28,092 nucleotides of DNA, from assembly GCA_034189065.1 (NCBI GenBank), contig JAXHVQ010000079.1, forward strand, positions 1 to 28,092, in the 5' to 3' direction. Source of the DNA: FACHB-1406 sp034189065 (GTDB lineage: Bacteria; Cyanobacteriota; Cyanobacteriia; Cyanobacteriales; Spirulinaceae). Positions 21,805-28,092 of the stretch are shown piece after piece; position 1 is the first letter of the stretch, and each line of letters opens with the position of its first letter. The position numbers and the translations under genes were made by a program. The notes below the pieces were generated by a model that saw only the letters and a list, made by a program, of their open reading frames with translations, ran no database searches and was not told the DNA's origin.

Positions 21805-24441
21805 TTAGGGAGCGGTAACAGAAGAAGTCGGCGCGATCGCTTCAAAACGAACGCATTGGCTCAGCCAATCTGGAGCGTCCGCTCTTACATCTGAGGGCGA
21901 ACCGACAACCCCTTGTACCTCTAAGCGGTTGGGAGCAATTCCTTGTTCGATGAGCGCCGTTCGCACAGCCGTTGCTCGCGCGATCGCGACTTGGGATGAA
22001 TTTCCCCCTTCGGAGGAAGGACTATAACCCACAACCTTCAAGTGTATCTCGCTATACTGCTCTAAGTGCTCAATGACAGCTTTAATTTTCGTTGCGCCAT
22101 CGACGGCTTCGAGTTGAGTCGAGTTGGGTTTAAAATAAATTCGGACGTTGATGTCGGGCTCCTGAATCGCGATCGCGCTGCTGACAACGGCGACTCCAGG
22201 AATCCTCTCAAAGGCATTCACCATGCGCTGCTGCGCCTGCAAACTGCTAGCACGACCCGCAATCGTCACTTTCCCCCGCACGGGCAATTCCCCGGAACTG
22301 GGCAGGGTTTCGTAACTCGCCTCAATTTCCACTCCCGGCTCTTCTGCGAGCAATGCTTCAATTCGCTTGACTTCTGCGGCAACTCGTGCTGGGTCTGGGG
22401 GAACATTCACCACCAAAATTTGATTGTCGATTTGGCGCGCGGGGGTGAGGGAACGGGCAATTTGTTCGGCGCGATCGCGTAAAAACTCGCTCTCAACTCG
22501 CCCCTCCAACGTTAAAGCCTTCCGCGTCGCCGCCGTCGAGAAACGGTACACCGAGAGGTCTGGAGCACCATAGAGCGCCGAAAGAGTTTCCCGTTCCAAC
22601 TGACGGTTGACGCTTTGTTGGCGGGCATAGAAGCCTAAAGGGACAAAAAGCGCGATCGCCACGGCCGCGATCGCCCCCACCAACGCCCGAGGAAAGCCCC
22701 GCCGAGGCTCTGAAGATTGCACTTCAATTTCCATCAACTTTTCCACCACCGGCAGAACCGCCTCGGGGACGCTTTCGGGATCCCCTTCAAACTGCTCGAT
22801 GGGATCGCCATACTTCTGAATCAAATAGCTGAGGGTATCGCGAATTTTCTCAATGAAAGGGCGCGGGGGATCGCCTTGAACCACGACTGCCAAGTAGCAA
22901 TATCCCGCCACTTCCAACAAAATTTGAGAATCCCCGTACTCGATTTGGTTGAGTTCCGACTCGCTTCCCGACTGAGCGATACAATCATTAACGAAGCTGC
23001 GAATGGCCGTGAGCATCCCGCCAATCATATCGGCATCGAGATGGAGGATGTCCGACTGATGAGCTTGAGAAATGACGAGTCCCGATGCCTTGTGGATCAA
23101 AAAAACAGCTTGAACCTTGGCAGGCATCGACTCTTGAAAAATCAGCTCGGCTTCCGATACCCCTTGTACCTTCGCCCTGATTTTGCGTTTCACCCCTTCC
23201 ACGCTCAACGCACTCCCCACCTTTTGATTGATCTCCTGAATGGCTTCGGCGATGTAGCGCTTAATTGTACTGCCAATGACAGGATAGAGGGCATCAACCA
23301 TGACATCGCGCTCGAGCTCGATTTGATGTTTGATCGCCCGTCCCATTTCTGGGGCCAACGCTTGAACCACCGAGTCGCGATCGAGGCGAATTTGCTCTTT
23401 AATGGCAGCACCCATTGCCGGCGCGATCGCGTTAACAATTTCATCGGGGTGGTTCTGAAGTTCTTTGGCAATGGCCGAGGGAATGACATCAGCGAGGGCC
23501 GTACTGACGGCTTCCCGGTCTTGTTGCGCGCGCTGATAAATCATTTGATCGATTAACGGGAAGAGAGCGCGACACATCTCCTCTTGGGACAGAGTAACCT
23601 TGCGATCGAGCAGTTCGGCGACAACGGGCAACAGTAACTCAATTAAAGCGGCAGGATCGGCAATTAAATTTTCCAGTTGAGCGAGTTGCTTGTTGAGTTG
23701 GGCAACTTTTTCATCGGCTTGTGCCATTTCCGAACCCACCAAGAGACCTTGCAATTGCAGGAGGGGATCGTCTTCTCGGTTCGTTATTTGTCCTTCGTCC
23801 TTCGCCCTTCGTCCTTCGTCCTTCGTCCTTTGTCCTTCGTCCTTTGTCCTTTGTCCTTCGTCCTTAGCAATAATTCCCTTTTGTTGGGCTGTCTGTGTTA
23901 AAGCACGCGTTGTTTGTTCTGGATTTGTTGTTTGTTTTCGTTCCTCGAGCCTTTGTTCTTCTGGCTTTACAAGCTGCTGTTGGTTTTGGGCAATTGGGGT
24001 TGAAGCGTGTGTTGCCCGTTCCGGGTTGGCGGTGCGTCCTTCGTCAACGGATGTTAGTTGGCGTGCCGAGCTCCCATTTCCAGCAGTTTGGGTTAAATCG
24101 CGCGTCCCCTGTTCCGTCTTGTGAGTTGCCTGTTGCGCGGCGTTAGACGTTGGCGAGCTCTCGCTAAACGTCACATCAATAATATCCCCCCCAGAAGTCG
24201 AGAGTCGGGCGGACGAAGGAGGTCGAGAAACAAATCCTTCGCTCCCTTTACTGTCCGCGCCCGACTCGGAACCAGAGGCTGGTTTTGACCCGCTAGAGCC
24301 AGATTCGCCGAGTAAATCGAGCAACACCAAAAGTTGATCCTCAACGTCTGGCGTTAACTTGCTGGAGGTTGAGTTTTCGTCCTTCCCGCGAGGGGGAGAC
24401 GAACTTTGGGTTGGCTCAAAGCGATCGTTCGATAAAGCCAT
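21805..24441 (-). CDS. Membrane-anchored OmpA-like protein with helical repeats and predicted roadblock/longin-like domain
   Basis: An 878-residue protein with an unusual architecture. Residues 1-225 are disordered and Ser/Gln/Thr-rich, including a seven-residue repeat KDEGQRT at 193-220. Residues 287-401 are five tandem 23-residue helical repeats (consensus like DxxVxALxPxxGxAIK). Residues about 430-545 look like a roadblock/longin fold (strands AVFLIHKASGLVIS, helix MIGGMLTAIRSFVNDC, strands ILLEVAGYCYLAVVVQG, then a helix). One transmembrane helix lies at 585-604. Outside the cytoplasm there are BON-like segments (about 638-680 and 715-760) and an OmpA/MotB-like C-terminus (about 765-868). 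The ATG has GTGGAGG upstream. It is coupled to the Ras-like GTPase and follows the coiled-coil gene by 81 bases. It probably links GTPase state to the peptidoglycan layer. Confidence 0.85.
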   Translation of the reverse strand: MALSNDRFEPTQSSSPPRGKDENSTSSKLTPDVEDQLLVLLDLLGESGSSGSKPASGSESGADSKGSEGFVSRPPSSARLSTSGGDIIDVTFSESSPTSNAAQQATHKTEQGTRDLTQTAGNGSSARQLTSVDEGRTANPERATHASTPIAQNQQQLVKPEEQRLEERKQTTNPEQTTRALTQTAQQKGIIAKDEGQRTKDEGQRTKDEGRRAKDEGQITNREDDPLLQLQGLLVGSEMAQADEKVAQLNKQLAQLENLIADPAALIELLLPVVAELLDRKVTLSQEEMCRALFPLIDQMIYQRAQQDREAVSTALADVIPSAIAKELQNHPDEIVNAIAPAMGAAIKEQIRLDRDSVVQALAPEMGRAIKHQIELERDVMVDALYPVIGSTIKRYIAEAIQEINQKVGSALSVEGVKRKIRAKVQGVSEAELIFQESMPAKVQAVFLIHKASGLVISQAHQSDILHLDADMIGGMLTAIRSFVNDCIAQSGSESELNQIEYGDSQILLEVAGYCYLAVVVQGDPPRPFIEKIRDTLSYLIQKYGDPIEQFEGDPESVPEAVLPVVEKLMEIEVQSSEPRRGFPRALVGAIAAVAIALFVPLGFYARQQSVNRQLERETLSALYGAPDLSVYRFSTAATRKALTLEGRVESEFLRDRAEQIARSLTPARQIDNQILVVNVPPDPARVAAEVKRIEALLAEEPGVEIEASYETLPSSGELPVRGKVTIAGRASSLQAQQRMVNAFERIPGVAVVSSAIAIQEPDINVRIYFKPNSTQLEAVDGATKIKAVIEHLEQYSEIHLKVVGYSPSSEGGNSSQVAIARATAVRTALIEQGIAPNRLEVQGVVGSPSDVRADAPDWLSQCVRFEAIAPTSSVTAP
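23787..23863 (-). repeat. In-frame heptamer array GGACGAA/GGACAAA
   Basis: Eleven contiguous 7-base units (plus-strand TTCGTCC or TTTGTCC) lie inside the OmpA-like gene. Because 7 and 3 are coprime, three units make 21 bases and one seven-residue repeat (KDEGQRT, KDEGRRA, KDEGQIT). The coding strand of the array has only one T-free unit type, so it contains no stop codon in any frame. Confidence 0.9.
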
Positions 24442-24522
24442 TAACTTTTAAACCTCCACCGGACACACCCTTCGCTCGAATTCACTCCTGAGTTCTTGCG
24501 CTTGTATCGGAAATGTGAAATA

Positions 24523-25113
24523 TTATTCCGACATAATTTCCGCTGAAACCTCAGTATCGAGCGCTGCCCTCAGTGCCGGGACAAATTCATCTCCTCGCAG
24601 ACGCATCCCTAATTCAAATAAAATCGCTGCCATATCTTCTTTGGCAAGTTTATCTTCTCGCAGCATCCCGAAACGACTATCGAGTTCTTCAAAAATCTGC
24701 GTTCTCAGAGAACGGAGATCGGTTTGAAGTTTGTCGCGGTTTTCAGAAAACTGATGGCGCAACGTATTCGTTTTTTGGTCGAGGGACTCGTCCAAAGCAT
24801 TGATATGAGTGGTGAACTTTTGGTCGAGACGTTCGACTTGCTGTCGGCGTTCGGCCAGCTCCTCTTGGGTATTTGCCGTCAGAGACTTGAGATGTTTTTC
24901 GATTTGTTCGGTACTCGACTGGATTTCCAATCGCAGTGCATTTTTAACCGTATCAATGCGATCGCTGATGTCTTGGTGCAACAGCGACAATTCCGATTCA
25001 ATTTGCGAAAACCGGTTTTCGTAATCTCTCATCTGCGAGCCTACGAGAATATCTCGAATTTTGTCGAGATTCCCCAGGCGATCGCGCATTTCTTCTCGAG
25101 TTAGATCGCTCAT
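24523..25113 (-). CDS. Coiled-coil protein of the GTPase/OmpA-like set
   Basis: A 196-residue cytoplasmic protein without membrane segments. A short N-terminal block (LGNLDKIRDILVGSQMRDYE, about 14-32) leads into a coiled coil to about residue 150, with heptads rich in Leu, Gln and Glu (IESELSLLHQDISDRIDTVK). A compact C-terminal block LAKEDMAAILFELGMRLRGDEF lies at about 156-177. I have the impression of a family that recurs beside OmpA-like and small-GTPase genes in other bacteria, but could not check it. The ATG at 25113 is chosen over a TTG one codon upstream; GGGAG lies 12-16 bases before it. It is 81 bases upstream of the OmpA-like gene in the same direction. It could act as a cytoplasmic scaffold or oligomerising partner. 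Confidence 0.8.
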   Translation of the reverse strand: MSDLTREEMRDRLGNLDKIRDILVGSQMRDYENRFSQIESELSLLHQDISDRIDTVKNALRLEIQSSTEQIEKHLKSLTANTQEELAERRQQVERLDQKFTTHINALDESLDQKTNTLRHQFSENRDKLQTDLRSLRTQIFEELDSRFGMLREDKLAKEDMAAILFELGMRLRGDEFVPALRAALDTEVSAEIMSE

Positions 25114-25193
25114 CAAACCAATACTCCCAAACCTGCACTTACTTTTAGGTGTAATCTTTGCATCATATCATTCCTCAAAATATCTTAGATTCC

Positions 25194-25400
25194 CTAAGAC
25201 TCCTCGGGAATAATCCATTTTGGCGGCTCGGTCAGTTTTTTCCGCCTTGCCGCCTCCGCAATATCCAGCATTTGGTCTAGGGAAGTTTCGCTGATAAACT
25301 TGGTGGCATCGGCTGCATATTGTCGGTTCGGACAGCGATCGCCGAGAACGCAGCCGTTGATACAATCTGTGGCACAATTAACTTGAGGTTGTGCGGTCAT
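25194..25400 (-). CDS. Small conserved Cys-containing protein
   Basis: A 68-residue protein that I recognise only as a cyanobacterial-type hypothetical. Four Cys cluster near the N-terminus (CATDCINGCVLGDRC, about 9-23), which suggests a metal site or disulfides. The rest is helical (KFISETSLDQMLDIAEAARRKK) with a conserved-looking end, PPKWIIPEES. It starts 6 bases after the stop codon of the nucleotidyltransferase gene, with AGAGG upstream, so the two genes form an operon. Its co-transcription with a sugar-nucleotide enzyme gives no direct functional hint. Confidence 0.8.
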   Translation of the reverse strand: MTAQPQVNCATDCINGCVLGDRCPNRQYAADATKFISETSLDQMLDIAEAARRKKLTEPPKWIIPEES

Positions 25401-25406
25401 TGAATT

Positions 25407-26567
25407 CTAGCCTCTGGTTCTCAATTCATCAATTACTCCGCGTTCGGGCGGTTCTCGGTGGGGGGGAATTTGCCGCGAGTCGGTAATCAACCAGTCGAGG
25501 GCTGCTGCTTGCAAGTCAATGGATGCGCCGTTTTTGTCTACGCAGTACCGACCGAACACCAGTTTATCAACGAGGCGTACCCCCGGTCCCAAACGCGAGT
25601 ATTCAAAAATAACGCTGTTGTCAACTGTCGCGCCGCTACAAATCCAGCAATTGGGTCCGATCATAGACGGGCCTATAATTTTAGCACCATCTTCGATCCG
25701 GCTCATGCCGCCAATATAGGCTGGACCTTGAATCTCGACTTTATCCCAGTTGACGGCAACGTTCAACCCCGTGTAGATGCCCGGTGCAATTTCCACCCCC
25801 GGAATGGCAACGTTTTTAATTTGCCCGGTGAGAACACTGCGAATGGCGTGCCAGTAGTCGGGAACTTTTCCAATATCGACCCACTCGAAGTCCATCGGTA
25901 CAGCATAGAAGGGCGCTTGCATTTCGACGAGTTTGGGGAATAACTCGCCGCCTAAGTCGTATTCTTGACCCTGGGGAATGTAGTCGATGACTTCGGGCTC
26001 GAAGATGTAAATGCCAGTGTTAATTTCGGTACTGAGGGCTTCGGCTACACTGGGTTTTTCTTGGAAAGCAACGACGCGATTATTGTCGTCGGTAACGACA
26101 ACGCCGTAACTCGGTACTTGCTCTTTGGGAACCGATTTGGTAACAATGGTTGCGATCGCGCCTTTTTGCTTGTGCCATTTAATGGCGGCTGTTAAATCGA
26201 GGTCGATTAAGGCATCCCCGCATAAGACGATAAAGGTATCGTCGAAGAAGGGCTTAAAGTCTTGAATGCGTCGCAGTCCGCCTGCCGAGCCCAAAGCATC
26301 CCCAATTAAGCGACCGTCTTCAATGCGTCCTTCAAAGGAATAGCCAATATGAACGCCAAAGCGCTGACCGTCGCGAAAGTAACTTTCAATTTCGTCAGCG
26401 AGATGGCTGACGTTGACCATTACTTCGTCGAAGCCATGTTGCCGCAGCAACTCCAACAAAAACTCCATCACTGGTTTTTGCAAGATGGGAATGAGCGGCT
26501 TGGGAATCGTGTAAGTAATTGGACGAACTCGCGTTCCCTTCCCCGCCGCCAGAATCATGGCTTTCAT
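25407..26567 (-). CDS. Sugar-1-phosphate nucleotidyltransferase (mannose-1-phosphate guanylyltransferase-like)
   Basis: Makes an NDP-sugar from a sugar-1-phosphate and NTP, feeding polysaccharide or glycoconjugate synthesis in the cytoplasm. In 386 residues the N-terminal Rossmann-like domain starts with AMILAAGKGTRVRPIT and KPLIPILQKP (signature, 3-34), has the metal-binding LCGDALIDLDL near 114-124 and the sugar-site EINTGIYIFEP near 195. The C-terminal part (about 245-365) is a left-handed beta-helix of hexapeptide repeats (GPAYIGGMSRIEDGAKIIGPSMIG). This build is that of GDP-mannose pyrophosphorylase-like enzymes; glucose-1-phosphate thymidylyl- or uridylyltransferase activity cannot be excluded. 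AGGAG lies 12 bases before the ATG. It is the first gene of a likely five-gene minus-strand run. Confidence 0.88.
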   Translation of the reverse strand: MKAMILAAGKGTRVRPITYTIPKPLIPILQKPVMEFLLELLRQHGFDEVMVNVSHLADEIESYFRDGQRFGVHIGYSFEGRIEDGRLIGDALGSAGGLRRIQDFKPFFDDTFIVLCGDALIDLDLTAAIKWHKQKGAIATIVTKSVPKEQVPSYGVVVTDDNNRVVAFQEKPSVAEALSTEINTGIYIFEPEVIDYIPQGQEYDLGGELFPKLVEMQAPFYAVPMDFEWVDIGKVPDYWHAIRSVLTGQIKNVAIPGVEIAPGIYTGLNVAVNWDKVEIQGPAYIGGMSRIEDGAKIIGPSMIGPNCWICSGATVDNSVIFEYSRLGPGVRLVDKLVFGRYCVDKNGASIDLQAAALDWLITDSRQIPPHREPPERGVIDELRTRG

Positions 26568-26704
26568 GTCTTTATTTACTCCTTGACCCTACACCACAAC
26601 ATTATGCTCGATGAAAGTTCGATCGCCACCCCTGTGCGCCGAATGCTTGTTTAACGTTCTGGTTTCCGCCAACGCCTCAGCAAGGGCGACCGTTTCTTCC
26701 GCTC

Positions 26705-27520
26705 CTATTCTACGAGAGGAAGAGCGTCGAGGGGACGAATTTTTAAGTCTTGGTAGAATTCTTCTTGAACGAGTTCGACTTTAGATTGAGCCGACAGGAG
26801 CAAGAGCGCCCAAAAAATTCCCACGCGGTCTTTGTCTTTGGAGGGAGGGCGTTGGGCGGCGAGTTGGGATGATTCGCCCTCGTCGTTGGCTTGGTGCCAC
26901 CATTCAAGCAGGCGATCGAGTTCGACGAAGGGACGCTCCCGGGCGACTCCCGACGAGGAGGGTAGCAGTCCTGGAAGATGCAGCACGAGGAAATGTTCCA
27001 GTTGGGATGCGACTTCGGTGAGGTTTTCGTCGTGAGCGAGTTGGGCGATGGAACGGGCGGTTTCTTTTCGGGCGATACGGAGGGCGCGCGTTTTGGGGGC
27101 GTGGCTCGCAGTTGATTCGAGAACCACTGCCATTTCTTGGATTTGCTCGATCAATTCGGCTAGGGTGACGCGCCGACGGCGAGTGGGGGGCGCGGCGGGA
27201 CGGCGGCGAATATGGCGTTCTAAATGGACGGGTAAGGCGCGTTTTCTGCCTTCTACCTCTAAAACTTCCAATTCTTCGCTTTCGGGGTCTTCTGCGTCCT
27301 GTTCCGACTGTTCTAGGGTATTGGCTTTGAGCAATACCAACATCGATGCCCACAGGAAAGCTTGACCGGATTCGGGGAGGGGATCGCGTTCTTCGACGGG
27401 ACTGAGTTTGCTCAGATAGCGATCGACCACTTCGATGACGCGAACGTCCCAAGGATCGATTTCTCCGCGTTGGGCTAATTCTAGTAGGGTCGCGATCGCG
27501 TCTCGGGCGAGATTGCTCAT
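26705..27520 (-). CDS. scpA: Segregation and condensation protein A
   Basis: Kleisin subunit of the SMC-ScpA-ScpB condensin complex, which compacts and segregates the chromosome. The 271-residue product has the family's N-terminal signature (LLELAQRGEIDPWDVRVIEVVDRYL, seen in shorter pieces at 13-36), then FLWASMLVLLKANTL, a charged variable middle region with Arg-rich PAAPPTRRRRVT, and a C-terminal winged-helix part ending WALLLLSAQSKVELVQEEFYQDLKI. The ATG at 27520 fits the family, although its ribosome-binding site must come from a heptamer array that begins 8 bases upstream and repeats AAGGA. ScpB and SMC are not in the window. Confidence 0.93.
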   Translation of the reverse strand: MSNLARDAIATLLELAQRGEIDPWDVRVIEVVDRYLSKLSPVEERDPLPESGQAFLWASMLVLLKANTLEQSEQDAEDPESEELEVLEVEGRKRALPVHLERHIRRRPAAPPTRRRRVTLAELIEQIQEMAVVLESTASHAPKTRALRIARKETARSIAQLAHDENLTEVASQLEHFLVLHLPGLLPSSSGVARERPFVELDRLLEWWHQANDEGESSQLAAQRPPSKDKDRVGIFWALLLLSAQSKVELVQEEFYQDLKIRPLDALPLVE

Positions 27521-27528
27521 AAAAGTTC

Positions 27529-27577
27529 TTCGTCCTTTGTCCTTTGTCCTTTGTCCTTCGTCCTTCGTCCTTCGTCC
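27529..27577. repeat. Heptamer array TTCGTCC/TTTGTCC in the scpA leader
   Basis: Seven contiguous heptamers. On the scpA coding strand they read GGACGAA or GGACAAA, so AAGGA appears once per unit. It is the same family and orientation as the in-frame array in the OmpA-like gene (23787-23863). Confidence 0.85.
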
Positions 27578-27642
27578 TTACCCGAGCCATTGAAGTTTGC
27601 TGAAGGACGAAAAACTTAAATCTACTGACCCGTAACCCAACT

Positions 27643-27933
27643 TTAAGGAATCGAAAAAGGATTTTTCTTGGGACAATAATTCAAACAGCCGATCGCTTGT
27701 TCTGTATTGGCGCGAAGGGGATCGATAGTACACTTCAGCCGATGGTCGTTTGTAAAAAATTGACACTTCGAGCAAGGGACGGCGTGCATGAGTTGACCTC
27801 GTTTGAGGGTATCGCGAATTGCACTGACAAGAGACCATCCCAGAGCGGCGAGAAAGAACCACGTTCCGACAAAGCAAAGGGGAACGAGAATCGGCTTAAT
27901 CAGTTGGAGGAGGGCGTAGAGAAGGGTCAACAT
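27643..27933 (-). CDS. Small membrane protein with Cys cluster
   Basis: A 96-residue protein that I do not recognise by name. It has a hydrophobic N-terminal half, about 1-40, with one or two membrane segments (LLYALLQLIKPILVPLCF, TWFFLAALGWSLVSAI). After an amphipathic stretch there is a C-terminal cluster of five Cys: CSKC, KCTIDP and GCLNYC. This suggests a metal- or Fe-S-binding loop, or disulfides. The ATG at 27933 is acceptable but lacks a strong Shine-Dalgarno sequence. It lies upstream of scpA in the same direction, separated by 65 bases and the heptamer array. Confidence 0.72.
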   Translation of the reverse strand: MLTLLYALLQLIKPILVPLCFVGTWFFLAALGWSLVSAIRDTLKRGQLMHAVPCSKCQFFTNDHRLKCTIDPLRANTEQAIGCLNYCPKKNPFSIP

Positions 27934-28092
27934 GGCAAGGGTACGAACTACAACAGATGTTTGAAGCGATCGCCTCCCATTATCTCACGAGCCGCCTCAG
28001 ATTTAAATCCGAACCCCCAATTAAGCACCTGGACATAATTAGGGTTTGCTGAATAAGTGTTGTGATGAGCGGGGGGAGCGGGGAGAGCAGGG

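Noticed and set aside
26904..27590. Long Arg-rich open frame overlapping scpA on the same strand.
   Set aside because: Its composition (Arg/Ser/Pro-rich, no domain) is that of a frame shadow of scpA, and its start is only the translated heptamer array.
27578..27877. Open frame overlapping the small Cys-rich membrane protein gene.
   Set aside because: The frame at 27643-27933 has membrane segments and a Cys cluster, while this one shows no protein-like pattern.

Overview
The window looks like chromosomal DNA of a (probably filamentous) cyanobacterium. HIP1 octamers (GCGATCGC) occur throughout. There is an SLH-domain OprB-type porin, a DUF3110 protein, a secreted haemagglutinin-CHAT giant, several small cyanobacterial hypotheticals, and many heptanucleotide tandem arrays of the STRR type known from cyanobacteria. 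No tRNA, rRNA, CRISPR array, transposase or phage module was seen.

Layout, left to right. (1) 34-1017: ABC-2-type exporter ATPase (minus), with a heptamer array abutting its start codon. (2) 1354-3844: a hypothetical anchored protein, a secreted fasciclin protein (minus, with its own terminator), a VanX-type D-Ala-D-Ala dipeptidase and a DUF3110 protein. (3) 4352-4804: D-aminoacyl-tRNA deacylase, then almost 1 kb of AT-rich intergenic DNA. (4) 5767-7677: major outer-membrane porin. Its leader carries a GTGTGAGGA box complementary to the conserved loop of the cyanobacterial sRNA Yfr1. (5) 7909-13911: a 2000-residue two-partner-secretion exoprotein with a repeat-built beta-helix and a C-terminal caspase-like CHAT domain. 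(6) 14247-19421, all minus: CobW-type metallochaperone, an amidase with two peptidoglycan-binding modules, a periplasmic TPR protein and a beta-CASP metallo-beta-lactamase-fold protein whose HxHxDH motif is lost. (7) 19688-20872: an unannotated 40-residue membrane protein (possible NdhP), a small membrane protein and a small outer-membrane barrel. (8) A decayed cupin gene at 21001-21222. (9) 21273-26567, all minus: nucleotidyltransferase, a 68-residue Cys protein, then a three-gene set of coiled-coil protein, OmpA-like membrane protein and Ras-like GTPase. (10) ScpA and a small Cys-rich membrane protein.

The strongest candidate for an under-described system is the three-gene set at 21273-25113. 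A small Ras-like GTPase is translationally coupled (4-nt gap) to an 878-residue inner-membrane protein. That protein combines five 23-residue helical repeats, a segment predicted here to have a roadblock/longin-like fold, one transmembrane helix, BON-like segments and an OmpA-like C-terminus. A coiled-coil protein lies just upstream. Roadblock-fold proteins are the usual partners of MglA-type polarity GTPases, so the set could be a GTPase-controlled envelope or polarity module.

A second theme is heptamer arrays at gene edges. They occur just before start codons (ABC ATPase, scpA), at a stop codon (GTPase), in intergenic DNA and, in one case, inside a reading frame, where the heptamer encodes a seven-residue protein repeat. 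Function calls rest on reading motifs by eye; no homology search was possible.
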